64,000 nucleotides of DNA, from positions 186,001 to 250,000 of the forward strand of contig NZ_BAFX01000075.1 in the NCBI RefSeq assembly GCF_000308815.1, given 5' to 3'. The DNA is from Nocardia concava NBRC 100430 (GTDB taxonomy: Bacteria > Actinomycetota > Actinomycetes > Mycobacteriales > Mycobacteriaceae). The notes under the pieces were generated by a model. The model was given only the letters and a program-made list of their open reading frames with translations, did no database searches and was not told the DNA's origin. The position numbers and the translations under genes were made by a program. This document shows, piece by piece, positions 1 through 8,647 of the stretch (positions within the stretch are counted from its first letter, which is position 1; each line of letters opens with the position of its first letter).

Positions 1-794
1 TTGCGCAGGGACGACTCGGCTCCGGACAGAATCACCGTGGGCACCATCGTCAATAGCGCCGCGCCGAACGGTAGTCGCCAGTGCCGAGCCAGATACAGCA
101 GCGGGACGATCAACACCAGATTGGTGATCACCAGATTCGAGGCCTGCAAATCCACCAGCGGGAACTCGGTGGAGGAGAAGACGCCGACGATGAATCCGGA
201 AGTCCGGACCTCGGCATTGCCGTAACCGAGGAAAAGCATGACCAGCGCCGCGGCCAGCCCGGCCGCCAGCAGTGCGGGCCACAACAGCCGAAGCGGTGGT
301 GCCGCGGGTAGTTCCGCTCGTGCGAGCGCCGACCGCACGGGGGAGGTCACGATGATGAACATCGACGCGGCCAGCCCCAGATGGCTGGGACTGAACAGGA
401 TATTGATCGTCTCCTCGATCCCGAAGACGAGATGCCAGGTCATATCCGCGAGCCCCGATAAGGCGAACACCGCGAGCGCGATCACCGTCGCCCGATATCC
501 CGTGGGCACCGCCGCGAATCCCCGCAGACCGGCCCGCAGATTCCGCCACACCAACCACAGCACCCAGGCCGCGGTGGCGACGAAGCCTCCGTAGAACGCC
601 GCGTGCCAGGGCGTGAAGAACGATTCCAGCTCCGGCACATTCGAATGCGCCCAGGCGTCGGTCATCAATCCGCCGATCAGCCAGGCCGACGTCACGGCCG
701 TGACCGCATCCTGTCCGGGCGTGGTCGCGGGCCCAGGCTGTCTCGGATCCCCCACGGCCGCAAGAATTCTGGAAGCGAATATCCGCGTGCTCAC
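1..794 (-). CDS. Polytopic membrane protein, 3' end outside window (partial)
   Basis: An open frame runs from a GTG at 794 on the minus strand to the window edge without a stop, giving at least 264 residues. The product has about six to seven hydrophobic segments separated by short Arg-containing loops and no signal peptide, so it should sit in the cytoplasmic membrane. Conserved-looking in-membrane histidines occur in the short motifs WHAAFYGG, TWHLVFGIE and SPSHLG, which could bind metal or heme, but I do not recognise the family. It lies downstream of the flavin monooxygenase on the same strand with an 18-base gap, so the two may be cotranscribed. The C-terminus cannot be seen. Confidence 0.7.
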   Translation of the reverse strand, partial: MSTRIFASRILAAVGDPRQPGPATTPGQDAVTAVTSAWLIGGLMTDAWAHSNVPELESFFTPWHAAFYGGFVATAAWVLWLVWRNLRAGLRGFAAVPTGYRATVIALAVFALSGLADMTWHLVFGIEETINILFSPSHLGLAASMFIIVTSPVRSALARAELPAAPPLRLLWPALLAAGLAAALVMLFLGYGNAEVRTSGFIVGVFSSTEFPLVDLQASNLVITNLVLIVPLLYLARHWRLPFGAALLTMVPTVILSGAESSLR

Positions 795-812
795 GAGCTC
801 ACCGTACCCAGG

Positions 813-2024
813 TCAGGCGGTGCGGTCGCCGATCCGGTAATCCTTGGCATCAATGGTCCGCGCCACCTTCTGGGGTGCGCCGCCGATGAGTCCGCGCCAG
901 GGCAGGTAGGGGAGCAGCTTCACGTTCAGGTTGCGGAAGGCGATCATCGCCTTGCTGTTCGGCGCGTACCAGCCGCCGACGCCCTCGGCGAACTTCTGGC
1001 AGGCGTCGACCATGGGCCGCATCTCCTGGTGGTAGCGGGCGAAGGCCACCGTGTGATCGCCTGCGGCGGCGGCCAATTCACCGGCCAGCACGTACGCGCC
1101 GACCAGTGAGAGGTCCGCGCCCTGGCCCGAGAGCGGCGAGGCGCAGTACCCGGCGTCGCCGACCAGGGCGATCCGGCCCTTGGACCAGCTGTCCATGCGG
1201 ACCTGGGCCATGGCGTCGAAGTAGAAGTCGGGGGCGTCGGGCAGCGCGGCGAGCAGTCGCGGGACCTCCCAGCCCTGCCCTGCGAAGGTCTCGGTGAGGA
1301 TGCGGCGCTGGGCGTCGTTGTCGCGGTAGTCGTAGTCGAGCGGGTCGGAAGCCCACGCGAAGATGGCCTTGGCCTCGGTGTTGTTGCGGGCGCTGTAGCT
1401 GCCGGCGATCGTGCCCGGGGTGTTGTAGTCCAGTTCCCAGTGGTCGAGGTCCAGCAGGTTCGGGGTCGTGAAAATCGAGATGTAGTAACCCATGTGGTGG
1501 ACGAAGTCCGATTCGGGCCCGAAAACCAGCTTGCGCGTGTGGGAGTGGACGCCGTCGGCGCCGATCACCAGATCGAAGGTGCGGGCGGGGGAGTGCTCGA
1601 AGGTGACGTGCACGCCGTGCTCGTCCTCGCACAGCTCCGCGATGGAATCGCCGAACAGGTACTCGACGTCCGCGCGGGTGGCCTCGTAGAGCACCTCGGC
1701 CAGATCGCCGCGCTGAATCTCGGTGTCGCCGTTGGCCCCGACGCCATTGAACTCCTCACTGGAGATGGTGGCGCGCGCCTTGCCGTTCGCGTCGACGTAG
1801 GAGGTGCCGCGCTTGCCGGTGCTGCGCGCGTGCACCGCCTCGAGCAGGCCCATGCGCCGAACCACTTCGGTGGCCGTGCCGAGCACATCGATGGCCTGGC
1901 CGCCGGGACGCAGGGTGGGGGACTTCTCGACGATCGTCGGATTGAACCCGTAGCGCTTCAACCAGAAGGCGAGGGCGGGACCCGCGATGCTCGCGCCGGA
2001 GATCAGGACGTTCTTGGAGCTCAT
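813..2024 (-). CDS. FAD-dependent aromatic-type monooxygenase (PHBH/TetX-like group A)
   Basis: This 403-residue protein has the layout of single-component flavin hydroxylases that use NAD(P)H and O2 to hydroxylate aromatic or polyketide substrates. The N-terminal Rossmann motif reads SGASIAGPALA, the middle carries the DG motif (IGADGVHSHTR), and the GD motif GRIALVGDAGYCASP is followed by SGQGADLSL. The family is normally 370-410 residues, so it is full length. ATG 2024 begins at MSSKNVLISG, where family similarity starts; an ATG nine bases upstream (2033) is also possible. It is divergent from a TetR gene across a short spacer containing a palindrome, so that regulator probably controls it. 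The substrate is unknown. Confidence 0.9.
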   Translation of the reverse strand: MSSKNVLISGASIAGPALAFWLKRYGFNPTIVEKSPTLRPGGQAIDVLGTATEVVRRMGLLEAVHARSTGKRGTSYVDANGKARATISSEEFNGVGANGDTEIQRGDLAEVLYEATRADVEYLFGDSIAELCEDEHGVHVTFEHSPARTFDLVIGADGVHSHTRKLVFGPESDFVHHMGYYISIFTTPNLLDLDHWELDYNTPGTIAGSYSARNNTEAKAIFAWASDPLDYDYRDNDAQRRILTETFAGQGWEVPRLLAALPDAPDFYFDAMAQVRMDSWSKGRIALVGDAGYCASPLSGQGADLSLVGAYVLAGELAAAAGDHTVAFARYHQEMRPMVDACQKFAEGVGGWYAPNSKAMIAFRNLNVKLLPYLPWRGLIGGAPQKVARTIDAKDYRIGDRTA

Positions 2025-2068
2025 CTGCTGCATGTCCCAACCATAGAACGGTGTTGGGCAAATGCGCA

Positions 2069-2080
2069 AGACATTTGTCT
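2069..2080. promoter_or_regulatory. Candidate TetR operator between monooxygenase and TetR genes
   Basis: A perfect inverted repeat AGACA-TT-TGTCT sits in the short spacer between two divergent starts. A TAGAGT hexamer at 2094-2099 looks like a -10 box only a few bases ahead of the TetR ATG at 2107, so the TetR mRNA is probably leaderless. Autoregulation and control of the monooxygenase are inferred from position only. Confidence 0.45.
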
Positions 2081-2106
2081 CAGGCGGATGCGCTAGAGTG
2101 TTGGCC

Positions 2107-2682
2107 ATGGGAAATCGAGAGGATCTGCTCGCCGGCGCCCGGGCGTGCTTGTTCGACAAGGGCTACGCCCGCACCACCGTGCGCGATATAGCGACCGCGT
2201 CCGGGGTGAGCATGGCGGCCATCGGCTACCACTTCGGATCCAAGGAGGCGCTGCTCACCGCCGCGCTCGCCGAGGCCACTCGGGAGTGGGGCGACGAACT
2301 CGGCAGCGCGCTCGGCGATGCGGCGGACGCGGATCCGGATCCATTGCGGCGCTTCGCCTCCCACTGGGATGCGGTGCGCGAGTCGGTCACGACCCATCGC
2401 GGGCTGTGGGCGGCCACCTTCGACGCACTCTCGCATCCGGAGACGCGCGCACAGCTCGCCGCGACGACCGATGAATCGCGCACGGGGCTGGCACGGTTGT
2501 TCAACGGGACCGAGGATGAGGACGCGGGCCGGACGGTCGGCGCGCTCTACCAGGCGCTGTTGATCGGTGTCGCGGCCCAATCGCTGATCGATCCCGAGAC
2601 CGCGCCCACCGGGGCCGATCTCGCGGAAGGGTTGCGGCGGATCACGGCCTCGACTCCAGCTCGAGGGTCGACTCCGGCCTAG
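2107..2682 (+). CDS. TetR/AcrR family transcriptional regulator
   Basis: The 191-residue protein begins with a typical TetR helix-turn-helix: RTTVRDIATASGVSMAAIGYHF followed by SKEALL at about residues 22-50. The rest is an all-helical ligand-binding domain with a conserved-looking GALYQALLIGVAAQ helix near the end. ATG 2107 starts right before the HTH and fits a leaderless transcript. It is divergent from the flavin monooxygenase, the likely target, and is followed after nine bases by the ABC transporter gene pair on the same strand. The ligand is unknown. Confidence 0.9.
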   Translation: MGNREDLLAGARACLFDKGYARTTVRDIATASGVSMAAIGYHFGSKEALLTAALAEATREWGDELGSALGDAADADPDPLRRFASHWDAVRESVTTHRGLWAATFDALSHPETRAQLAATTDESRTGLARLFNGTEDEDAGRTVGALYQALLIGVAAQSLIDPETAPTGADLAEGLRRITASTPARGSTPA

Positions 2683-2691
2683 GGTGGGGTC

Positions 2692-3342
2692 GTGCCCAGC
2701 ATCGTCTTGGACCGAGTGAGCCTCGGACACGGGTCCGCCTCGATATTGAGCGAGGTCGACGCGACCTTCGCCGCGGGACGGTGTACGGCCGTGGTGGGTC
2801 CGAGCGGTGCGGGCAAGACGACGTTGCTGCGGCTGCTGAATCGCTTCGGAGAGCCCGACACCGGGCGGGTGCTGTTGGATGACACTCCGCTGGTCGAGCT
2901 GGATGTGCTGGAGTTGCGGCGCCGGGTGGGCCTGGTGCCGCAACGGCCGGTGCTGCTCACCGACACCGTGGGCGAGGACGTCCGCGTCGGGCGTGAGGTG
3001 AGCGCGGACCGGGTCGAGGAATTGCTCGCGGCGGTCGGATTGCCCCGCGAGTTCGCGGCCCGGCGGTGCGCCGAGCTGTCCGGCGGTGAGGCGCAACGGG
3101 TTTGCCTGGCCCGGGCGCTCGCCGTGCAACCCGAGGTACTGCTGCTGGATGAACCGACCTCCGCACTGGACGGGGCATCGGCGCTCGCGATCGCGGAATT
3201 GATTCGCGGGCATGTGGGATCGGGCGGCAGTGTGGTGCTGGTCAGCCATGACCCCGGGTTCGTGGCCGAGGTATCCGATGAGGTGTGGACGCTGACCGGT
3301 GGTCGGCTCACGCGCGGCGCGAAAGCGGGGAACCAGCCATGA
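2692..3342 (+). CDS. fetA: ABC transporter ATP-binding protein, FetA-like
   Basis: A 216-residue ABC ATPase with all nucleotide-binding motifs: Walker A GPSGAGKTT near residue 37, Q-loop in LVPQRPVLL, signature LSGGEAQR, Walker B VLLLDEPTS and H-loop VSHDP. It should power the membrane protein encoded next, which overlaps its stop codon by four bases (ATGA). The partner is a UPF0014/FetB permease, so the pair matches the FetAB exporter implicated in iron homeostasis and oxidative stress tolerance in Escherichia coli. The start is GTG 2692. The transported substrate in this organism is inferred from the family. Confidence 0.85.
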   Translation: MPSIVLDRVSLGHGSASILSEVDATFAAGRCTAVVGPSGAGKTTLLRLLNRFGEPDTGRVLLDDTPLVELDVLELRRRVGLVPQRPVLLTDTVGEDVRVGREVSADRVEELLAAVGLPREFAARRCAELSGGEAQRVCLARALAVQPEVLLLDEPTSALDGASALAIAELIRGHVGSGGSVVLVSHDPGFVAEVSDEVWTLTGGRLTRGAKAGNQP

Positions 3343-4115
3343 CCGAGGGTCTCTCGGTGCCCGACTGGACCGGTGTCGGCGCATCGCTGCTGCTGGTCGG
3401 GCTGGCGGCGGTGATCGCCTATCGGCAGCGGCTGAATCTGACGCGGGAGTTGCTCATCGCGGCCGCGCGGGCCGGGGTGCAGCTCGTCGCGGTGGGCGCG
3501 ATCCTGCTGATCCTGTTCCGCCACACCGGGTTGCCCGGCGCCCTCGGCTGGGTGATCCTCATGATCGTCATCGCGGGCCAGGTGGCGGGTCGACGAGGTT
3601 CGGGACTGCCGCACGCCGTCCGCTCGGCGACCATCGGAGTGGCCTTCGGCGCGTCCATCACCCTCGGGTCATTGATCGTCCTGGGCATCATCTCCACCCA
3701 GGCCCGCGTGGTCGTGCCCGTGGGCGGCATGATCGTGTCCTCGGCCATGCAGGCGACCGGAATCGCCTTGCGCCGCTTGGTCGAGGATGCCCGGCGCGCC
3801 CGCGATGCCGTGGAAGCACGGCTGGCGCTGGGACTTTCGGCGCATCGGGCGTTCCTGCCGAACCAGCGCTCGGCGTTGCGGACCGCGTTGATCCCGGCCA
3901 TCGATTCGACCAAGGTGGTCGGCCTGATCAGTCTGCCGGGTGCGATGACGGGTTTGATTCTGGCGGGCGTGGATCCACTCACGGCCATCCGCTACCAGAT
4001 CGTGGTGATGTACATGCTGCTCGCCGCGACCACCTTGGCGGCATTGGCCGCGACCCGCGTGGCCGAGCGTACCCTGTTCGATGACGCGCAACGCCTTGTG
4101 CCGCTGGCTGATTGA
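3339..4115 (+). CDS. fetB: UPF0014/FetB-family ABC exporter permease
   Basis: This 258-residue membrane protein has about seven hydrophobic segments and the hallmark UPF0014 blocks: ARAGVQLVAVG, GGMIVSSAMQATGIAL and PAIDSTKVVGLISLPGAMTG followed by a DPLTAIRYQ stretch. It is the membrane half of a FetAB-type exporter; the ATP 3339 start overlaps the ATPase stop by four bases, implying translational coupling. Length matches the family, about 255-270 residues. The next gene begins 186 bases downstream and is unrelated. The metal or other substrate is not readable from sequence. Confidence 0.88.
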   Translation: MTEGLSVPDWTGVGASLLLVGLAAVIAYRQRLNLTRELLIAAARAGVQLVAVGAILLILFRHTGLPGALGWVILMIVIAGQVAGRRGSGLPHAVRSATIGVAFGASITLGSLIVLGIISTQARVVVPVGGMIVSSAMQATGIALRRLVEDARRARDAVEARLALGLSAHRAFLPNQRSALRTALIPAIDSTKVVGLISLPGAMTGLILAGVDPLTAIRYQIVVMYMLLAATTLAALAATRVAERTLFDDAQRLVPLAD

Positions 4116-4301
4116 CCCCCCGGTGCCATCGGGCTGACAGTGCGTGCCGGTTCTGGATTGCCGCTGTGTCGTTGCTCGATTGACGACCACCCAGCCCGCA
4201 GAATCCTAATGAGTGGGATTTCAGATGCGAGTGCAAGCGTCCGAAATGCCGTTATCGTTACGATGTCCTCGATAAAATGGTTGGGGGATAGGTAGTTTCG
4301 T

Positions 4302-5282
4302 ATGGAAGCACTCGAATTCTTCATGCCGTTCGACGCCGCCGGGGTCAACCCGGCGGAACCCGAAGCCGAAGCCGGCATGTGGTCCTGGCTGGAAGCATAC
4401 GATCTGGTGCCCACCGAGCTCACCCGCCGCCGGATGCAGCGTACCCGCCCGGCCCGCATGTACGCACTGTGGTGCCCACGTGCCGAGGTGGGGGAGCTGA
4501 CGCTGCTGAGCCAGTACACCGCCTGGGCTTTCATCGTGGACGACCAGTTCGATATCGAGATCCCCGATCCCCGGCGGTGTTTGGACGCGATTACCGCCAT
4601 TGAATCCGTACTGGACGGTACCGCAACGCCTTCCGGGGTGCTGGCCGTGGCGTTCGCCGACCTCTGGGAGCGGCTGTGCCACGGCCGATCGACGACGTGG
4701 CGCGAGAGTGTGCGCGGTGAGATCCGCGCCTGGCTGTGGACCTACTACGCGGAGAGCGTGGGACGGCTTTCGGGCAATCTGCCCGATCTCGAGACCTACC
4801 GCGCGCATCGACGAGACGGGGTGGCGCTGTTCGTATTTCTGGATATCAGTGAGCGGGCCGAGGGTGTCGATCTGACCGCGGCGGCGAGACATCTGCCGGC
4901 TATGCGCGGTCTGCGCGAGGCGGCCGTCGAGCATATGGGTCTGTTCAACGATGTGCTCTCCGTCGCCTCGGACGAGGCCTCCGGCTATCTGTACAATTCG
5001 GTGCTGTTGGCTCAGTATCACTACGGGCACAGTCGAGTTCAGGCTCAGCAACTGGTCAATGAGATGCTCTCCGACTGCGTGCAGCGCATGCTCGATGCGG
5101 TCGAGCGGCTGCCGACCGAGTTGAGCGATGCCGGCATCACCGGCGGCGAGCGCGCGGACATCCTGGCCACCGCCGGGAACTACACCGTCTACGTGCGCGC
5201 CAACCACGATTACCACTATCAGGCGGCCCGCTATATGAGCGCACCCGCGGAAGCGCTCGAACACGGTCTGCCGTTGACCTGA
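4302..5282 (+). CDS. Class I terpene synthase
   Basis: A 326-residue all-alpha protein of the bacterial class I terpene cyclase family, which ionises a prenyl diphosphate with Mg2+ and cyclises it. The Asp-rich motif DDQFD lies at residues 80-84, the NSE-type motif NDVLSVASDE at 216-225, and a RY dyad (QAARYM) near residue 303 completes the diphosphate sensor. Length fits single-domain cyclases of 320-350 residues. A polyprenyl diphosphate synthase follows about 150 bases downstream on the same strand and could supply the substrate. The product (mono-, sesqui- or diterpene) cannot be deduced. No P450 is adjacent. Confidence 0.88.
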   Translation: MEALEFFMPFDAAGVNPAEPEAEAGMWSWLEAYDLVPTELTRRRMQRTRPARMYALWCPRAEVGELTLLSQYTAWAFIVDDQFDIEIPDPRRCLDAITAIESVLDGTATPSGVLAVAFADLWERLCHGRSTTWRESVRGEIRAWLWTYYAESVGRLSGNLPDLETYRAHRRDGVALFVFLDISERAEGVDLTAAARHLPAMRGLREAAVEHMGLFNDVLSVASDEASGYLYNSVLLAQYHYGHSRVQAQQLVNEMLSDCVQRMLDAVERLPTELSDAGITGGERADILATAGNYTVYVRANHDYHYQAARYMSAPAEALEHGLPLT

Positions 5283-5433
5283 GACTACGAGACCACGGCC
5301 GTTGCCGAACTGGAATCCGCAGGCAACCCCCAGGTTTCGGGTTGTGATGGGACTATGAGCTTCTTCTAAGCATGGCTGCCCAGCTGCCTCCCGGGTGGCT
5401 GCGGTATCCGTGTCCGAGAGAGCGGGGCCGATT

Positions 5434-6597
5434 ATGCGAGCGTCGAAACCGATCAAATTCACCATGGGACAGCACTTCGAGGGCAAGCGCCGGTGGGGAT
5501 TGTCCCGCCCGGCCGCGACCGCCCTCGCCGGTCATGACGAAATCCGTGTGCGCGCCGCCGAATCCCTATCCCGCCCGCTCGACGGGCCGACCGAACGAAG
5601 AGCCCGGAGACGTTTGACCGAGGCCCGGGTCGCGATCGATCCGGTGCTGCGGTCCGCGGTCCGTTCACTGGCGGAGCCGCTGGACCGGATGGCGGGCTAC
5701 CACTTCGGGTGGTGTGATCCCGACGGCGTCGATGTGGAAGGCGTGCAGGGCAAGGCATTGCGGCCCGCGCTGACCTTCGCCGCGGCCCGCGCCTGCGGGG
5801 GCGGTATCGAGGAGGCGGTGTACGCCGCCGCGGCCGTCGAACTGCTGCACAACTTCTCGTTGGTGCACGACGACGTGATGGATACCGATCCGTTCCGCCA
5901 CGGCCGCCCGACGGTCTGGCGGATCTGGGGCGAAACCAGCGCCACGCTGCTCGGTGATGCGCTGCAGGCGCTCGCGCTGGGGGTGATGTGCGACGGCGCG
6001 CCCGAAACGGTGACCTCCGAGGCGGTCATCCGGCTGTCCCGGGCCACGGTCACGTTGTGCCGCGGCCAATACGAGGATTGCTCGTTCGAAACCCGGCCGA
6101 CCGTGACCGTCGACGAGTACCTGACCATGGCCGCCGGAAAGACCGGCGCCCTGCTGGGTTGCGCCTGCGCCCTAGGTGCGCTGTGCGCCGGAGCCGATCA
6201 TCACGTCGTGTCCGCCATGCACACCTTCGGCACCGAACTGGGTCTGGTCTTCCAGCTCGTCGATGACTTCATCGACATCTGGGGCGATCCGGAGGTCACC
6301 GGAAAACCGGCCCACAGCGATCTGATTCACCGCAAACAGTCGTTCCCGGTGGTCTGCGCCCTCGAATCCGAGACGGCCGCGGGCCGCGATCTGGCGCGGC
6401 TCTATCACTCCCGCCATCCCATGACCGCGTCCCGCGCGGCGCGGGCGGCGGACATGATCGAGCAGGCAGGGGGTCGGCAGCGGACGCTGCGTCGTGCCTC
6501 GACGGCGTTGGACGCGGCCTTCGCGGCACTACCGGAGGAATACGCCTCCGAGGATCTGACGGCTCTGGCGCAGCTCGTCGCCTATCGCGATCACTGA
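5434..6597 (+). CDS. Polyprenyl (geranylgeranyl-type) diphosphate synthase
   Basis: The protein is an all-trans isoprenyl diphosphate synthase that condenses isopentenyl diphosphate with allylic diphosphates. Seen are the GKALRPAL basic motif, the first Asp-rich motif DDVMD at residues 146-150, and the second, DDFID, at 277-281. The residues just before DDVMD are FSLVH, without bulky aromatics at the chain-length floor beyond Phe, so the product length is open. ATG 5434 has a GC-rich SD-like AGCGGGG upstream; an in-frame GTG at 5395 would add 13 residues. A strong terminator follows. It is paired with the upstream terpene synthase as a likely precursor supplier. Confidence 0.88.
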   Translation: MRASKPIKFTMGQHFEGKRRWGLSRPAATALAGHDEIRVRAAESLSRPLDGPTERRARRRLTEARVAIDPVLRSAVRSLAEPLDRMAGYHFGWCDPDGVDVEGVQGKALRPALTFAAARACGGGIEEAVYAAAAVELLHNFSLVHDDVMDTDPFRHGRPTVWRIWGETSATLLGDALQALALGVMCDGAPETVTSEAVIRLSRATVTLCRGQYEDCSFETRPTVTVDEYLTMAAGKTGALLGCACALGALCAGADHHVVSAMHTFGTELGLVFQLVDDFIDIWGDPEVTGKPAHSDLIHRKQSFPVVCALESETAAGRDLARLYHSRHPMTASRAARAADMIEQAGGRQRTLRRASTALDAAFAALPEEYASEDLTALAQLVAYRDH

Positions 6598-6605
6598 GAG
6601 GATCT

Positions 6606-6651
6606 AAAAGCAAAGTACCTGTAACCGTCGGTTACAGGTACTTTGGCTTTT
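6606..6651. terminator. Bidirectional rho-independent terminator
   Basis: A near-perfect hairpin: left arm 6612-6626 pairs with right arm 6630-6644 (15 bp, 3-base loop), flanked by AAAAGC and GGCTTTT, so both strands end in a U-tract. It lies between the convergent prenyl synthase and methyltransferase genes. Confidence 0.9.
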
Positions 6652-6683
6652 CGGAAATATCCTGGTGAGGTAGCCAGACTCTA

Positions 6684-7337
6684 TCAAAGCCTTCGGATAC
6701 GTGCCATCCAGGCAGCAACATCCACGAGATCCTCCGGATTCACACCCGGCGCTGCGGCCTGACCTCCGACCAAGGCGGTCTCACGTCCTCGGTAGCGGGT
6801 GGCCTCGAGTCGCTCCAATTCCCAACCGTCGCCGAAGGATTCGCGGATCACCGAATCGCTGATGCGGGGACCGAAGCCGGGTTCGGCATCGGAGAGGGCC
6901 AGGAGGTGGAGCACGCCGCCCGGTTTGCAGACCGCGTGCAGGCTGCGAACGTAGGCGGATCGGGCCTCGGGCTCGGTGCCGAAGACGTGGAAGAGGGCGC
7001 TGTCGATGACGGTGTCGTAGGCGGCCACGAAGTCCGGGTTGTCGGCGAGGGTCAGGGCGTCCTCGACCTGGAAGCGAACGTCCGGGACTCCCTGGGCCTC
7101 GGCATTGGCCCGGGCGTATTCGATGGCACTGGGGGAGAAGTCGATGCCGAGGATGTCGTAGCCGAGACTGGTCAGCAGTATGGTGTGTTCGCCTGCGCCG
7201 CAGCCCGGTTCCAGGACCCGGCCCTGAATCTCGCCCGCACGCTCGAGCGCCACGATCGCGGGCTGAGGTTCGCCGATCACCCACGGCGCGGTGTCCTCGT
7301 CATAGACGGTGTTCCAGAATTCTGCCGGTCTTGTCAT
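6684..7337 (-). CDS. Class I SAM-dependent methyltransferase
   Basis: A 217-residue Rossmann-fold methyltransferase. Motif I reads VLEPGCGAGEHTI near residue 50, followed by an acidic SAM-ribose residue in LGIDFSPSAI; further motifs are YDTVIDSALFHVFG and LKPGG-like CKPGGVLHLLAL. The N-terminal PAEFWNTVYD and APWVIGEPQP resemble thiopurine/thiol-type methyltransferases, but the acceptor is unknown. ATG 7337 has GGTGG about eight bases upstream; an in-frame ATG at 7364 is less likely. It converges on the terminator at 6606-6651 and is divergent from the glutamine amidotransferase. Confidence 0.85.
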   Translation of the reverse strand: MTRPAEFWNTVYDEDTAPWVIGEPQPAIVALERAGEIQGRVLEPGCGAGEHTILLTSLGYDILGIDFSPSAIEYARANAEAQGVPDVRFQVEDALTLADNPDFVAAYDTVIDSALFHVFGTEPEARSAYVRSLHAVCKPGGVLHLLALSDAEPGFGPRISDSVIRESFGDGWELERLEATRYRGRETALVGGQAAAPGVNPEDLVDVAAWMARIRRL

Positions 7338-7423
7338 GGTTCCACCGTGCAACCTCGAGCCCACTCGAGGTCAATCCCTCGATAGGCGTCAAACCCGGCA
7401 GGCGCAGCATTGACAATGTGGGC

Positions 7424-8158
7424 ATGCCCAAGCCTTGTCTGCTGTTGCAGCTGCGACCCGAGCAAGCGGCCTCCGATCAGGAGTATGAAGCCATCCTCGA
7501 CGCGGGCGGACTCGCCGCCGCTGACGTGGAGCGCGTCGAGATGAATCATGGGATGCCGGATCTGGATCTGGACGACTACTGGGGAGTCATCGTCGGCGGC
7601 GGACCCAGCAACCTCAGCTATCCGGAATCCAAGAAGTACGACTATCAGAAGGTGTTCGAGCCGAAGCTGAAGAAGCTACTGCTCGAGGTGGTCCGGCGAG
7701 ACTTTCCGTACCTGGGGGCTTGCTACGGGCTGAGCATGCTTTCGGACGCGTTGGGTGGGCGGGTGAGTACCGAACGTTACGCCGAGACCGCCGGTGCGAC
7801 GACTATCGAGTTGACCGAGAGCGCGGTGAAAGATCCTCTGCTGCATGGGCTTCCAGAAAGGTTCCGAGCGTTCGTGGGACACAAGGAGTCCTGCCAGGAT
7901 GTCCCGCCGGGGGCGGTTCTGTTGGCTCGGTCCGAAGGTTGTCCGGTTCAGGGGATCCGGGTTGGCGAGAACGTGTACGGAACCCAGTTCCACCCGGAGC
8001 TCGATGGCCACGGGCTGGCATTGCGAATCGAAATCTACAGGCACGAAGGGTATTTCGATCCCAGCGAGGCCGATTCACTGACCGAGCTCGGCCATCGGGA
8101 ACACATCACGGTGCCGCAGGAGATCCTGCGTCGCTTCGTCGCTCGGTACCAGGGCTAG
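7424..8158 (+). CDS. Class I glutamine amidotransferase-like protein
   Basis: A 244-residue stand-alone GATase of the GuaA-N-like type. The nucleophile elbow is GACYGLSML near residue 107 and the His/Glu pair lies in GTQFHPELD near residue 190, so the full Cys-His-Glu triad is present. An oxyanion-type GGGPSNLSYPE segment precedes it. Such proteins hydrolyse glutamine or gamma-glutamyl compounds; the partner is not encoded nearby. ATG 7424 is chosen because similarity starts there. The gene is followed by a purine-rich tract and a hairpin spacer. Confidence 0.85.
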   Translation: MPKPCLLLQLRPEQAASDQEYEAILDAGGLAAADVERVEMNHGMPDLDLDDYWGVIVGGGPSNLSYPESKKYDYQKVFEPKLKKLLLEVVRRDFPYLGACYGLSMLSDALGGRVSTERYAETAGATTIELTESAVKDPLLHGLPERFRAFVGHKESCQDVPPGAVLLARSEGCPVQGIRVGENVYGTQFHPELDGHGLALRIEIYRHEGYFDPSEADSLTELGHREHITVPQEILRRFVARYQG

Positions 8159-8215
8159 AAAGAACAAGAGACAAAAGAAGAAAAGATAAAGAGAGAAAAG
8201 AAACAAAGACAAAAG
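8157..8215 (+). repeat. A-rich polypurine tract
   Basis: Directly after the amidotransferase stop lie about 58 bases made almost only of A and G with scattered C and only two T. This is striking in a high-GC chromosome. It is not part of any open frame I can support. It may be the tail of an element, a triplex-forming tract or an RNA 3' end; none of these is shown. Confidence 0.7.
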
Positions 8216-8235
8216 ATGCCAGGAGGAGGAGTGGG

Positions 8236-8279
8236 GAGGGGGCTGGGTTGGGCGCCTCGGTGGCGGCACCAGCCCCCTC
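8236..8279. terminator. GC-rich hairpin, possible terminator
   Basis: Perfect 11-bp arms GAGGGGGCTGG (8236-8246) and CCAGCCCCCTC (8269-8279) enclose a 22-base GC-rich loop. It lies downstream of the amidotransferase gene. No U-tract follows on the plus strand, but on the minus strand the hairpin is followed by the pyrimidine-rich complement of the A/G tract. Confidence 0.5.
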
Positions 8280-8354
8280 GAGGCTCGGGCGCGCAGCGGC
8301 CCGGGGAACAACACTCAAAGACGCCCGGCGCGTGTCCGATTCGCCCGGTTGCTG

Positions 8355-8430
8355 TCGTCGAGAGGCACATCCTGGAGGTGGGATTAGGGAGGAACCGGAC
8401 AAAGGCCCTCCAGGATGTGCCGCTCGACGA
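8355..8430. repeat. Long inverted repeat (24-bp arms, 28-bp spacer)
   Basis: Arms at 8355-8378 and 8407-8430 match at 23 of 24 positions in inverted orientation; the core GGCACATCCTGGAGG is perfect. Together with the tract at 8157 and the hairpin at 8236 this fills the 489-base spacer before the DUF222/HNH gene. No gene is supportable in 8159-8647. It could be a recombination or nuclease site, a structured RNA, or the relic of an element end. Confidence 0.75.
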
Positions 8431-8647
8431 ACAGACGGGGTGAGAAACCCTGTGGAGTTGTCAATGATCACTGGTGCTTGGGGTTTGGTTCTTGTTCTGT
8501 TGTCTGTGAAGGTGATGCGTGCAGTCCGTGGGCCGGGATCGGCGGGGGCGGCTCCCGACCCGGCGTCAGCCCAAGTCCGGTAGGGCAGGCGAGGTGACCA
8601 CACTTCCCCGTCCCTGCGCACACCAGCCCGACACGAGCAGCCGGGGT

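Noticed and set aside
8355..8430. Simple rho-independent terminator
   Set aside because: The 28-base spacer is long, no T-run follows on either strand, and 24-bp arms exceed what terminators usually show; kept as an unexplained inverted repeat.
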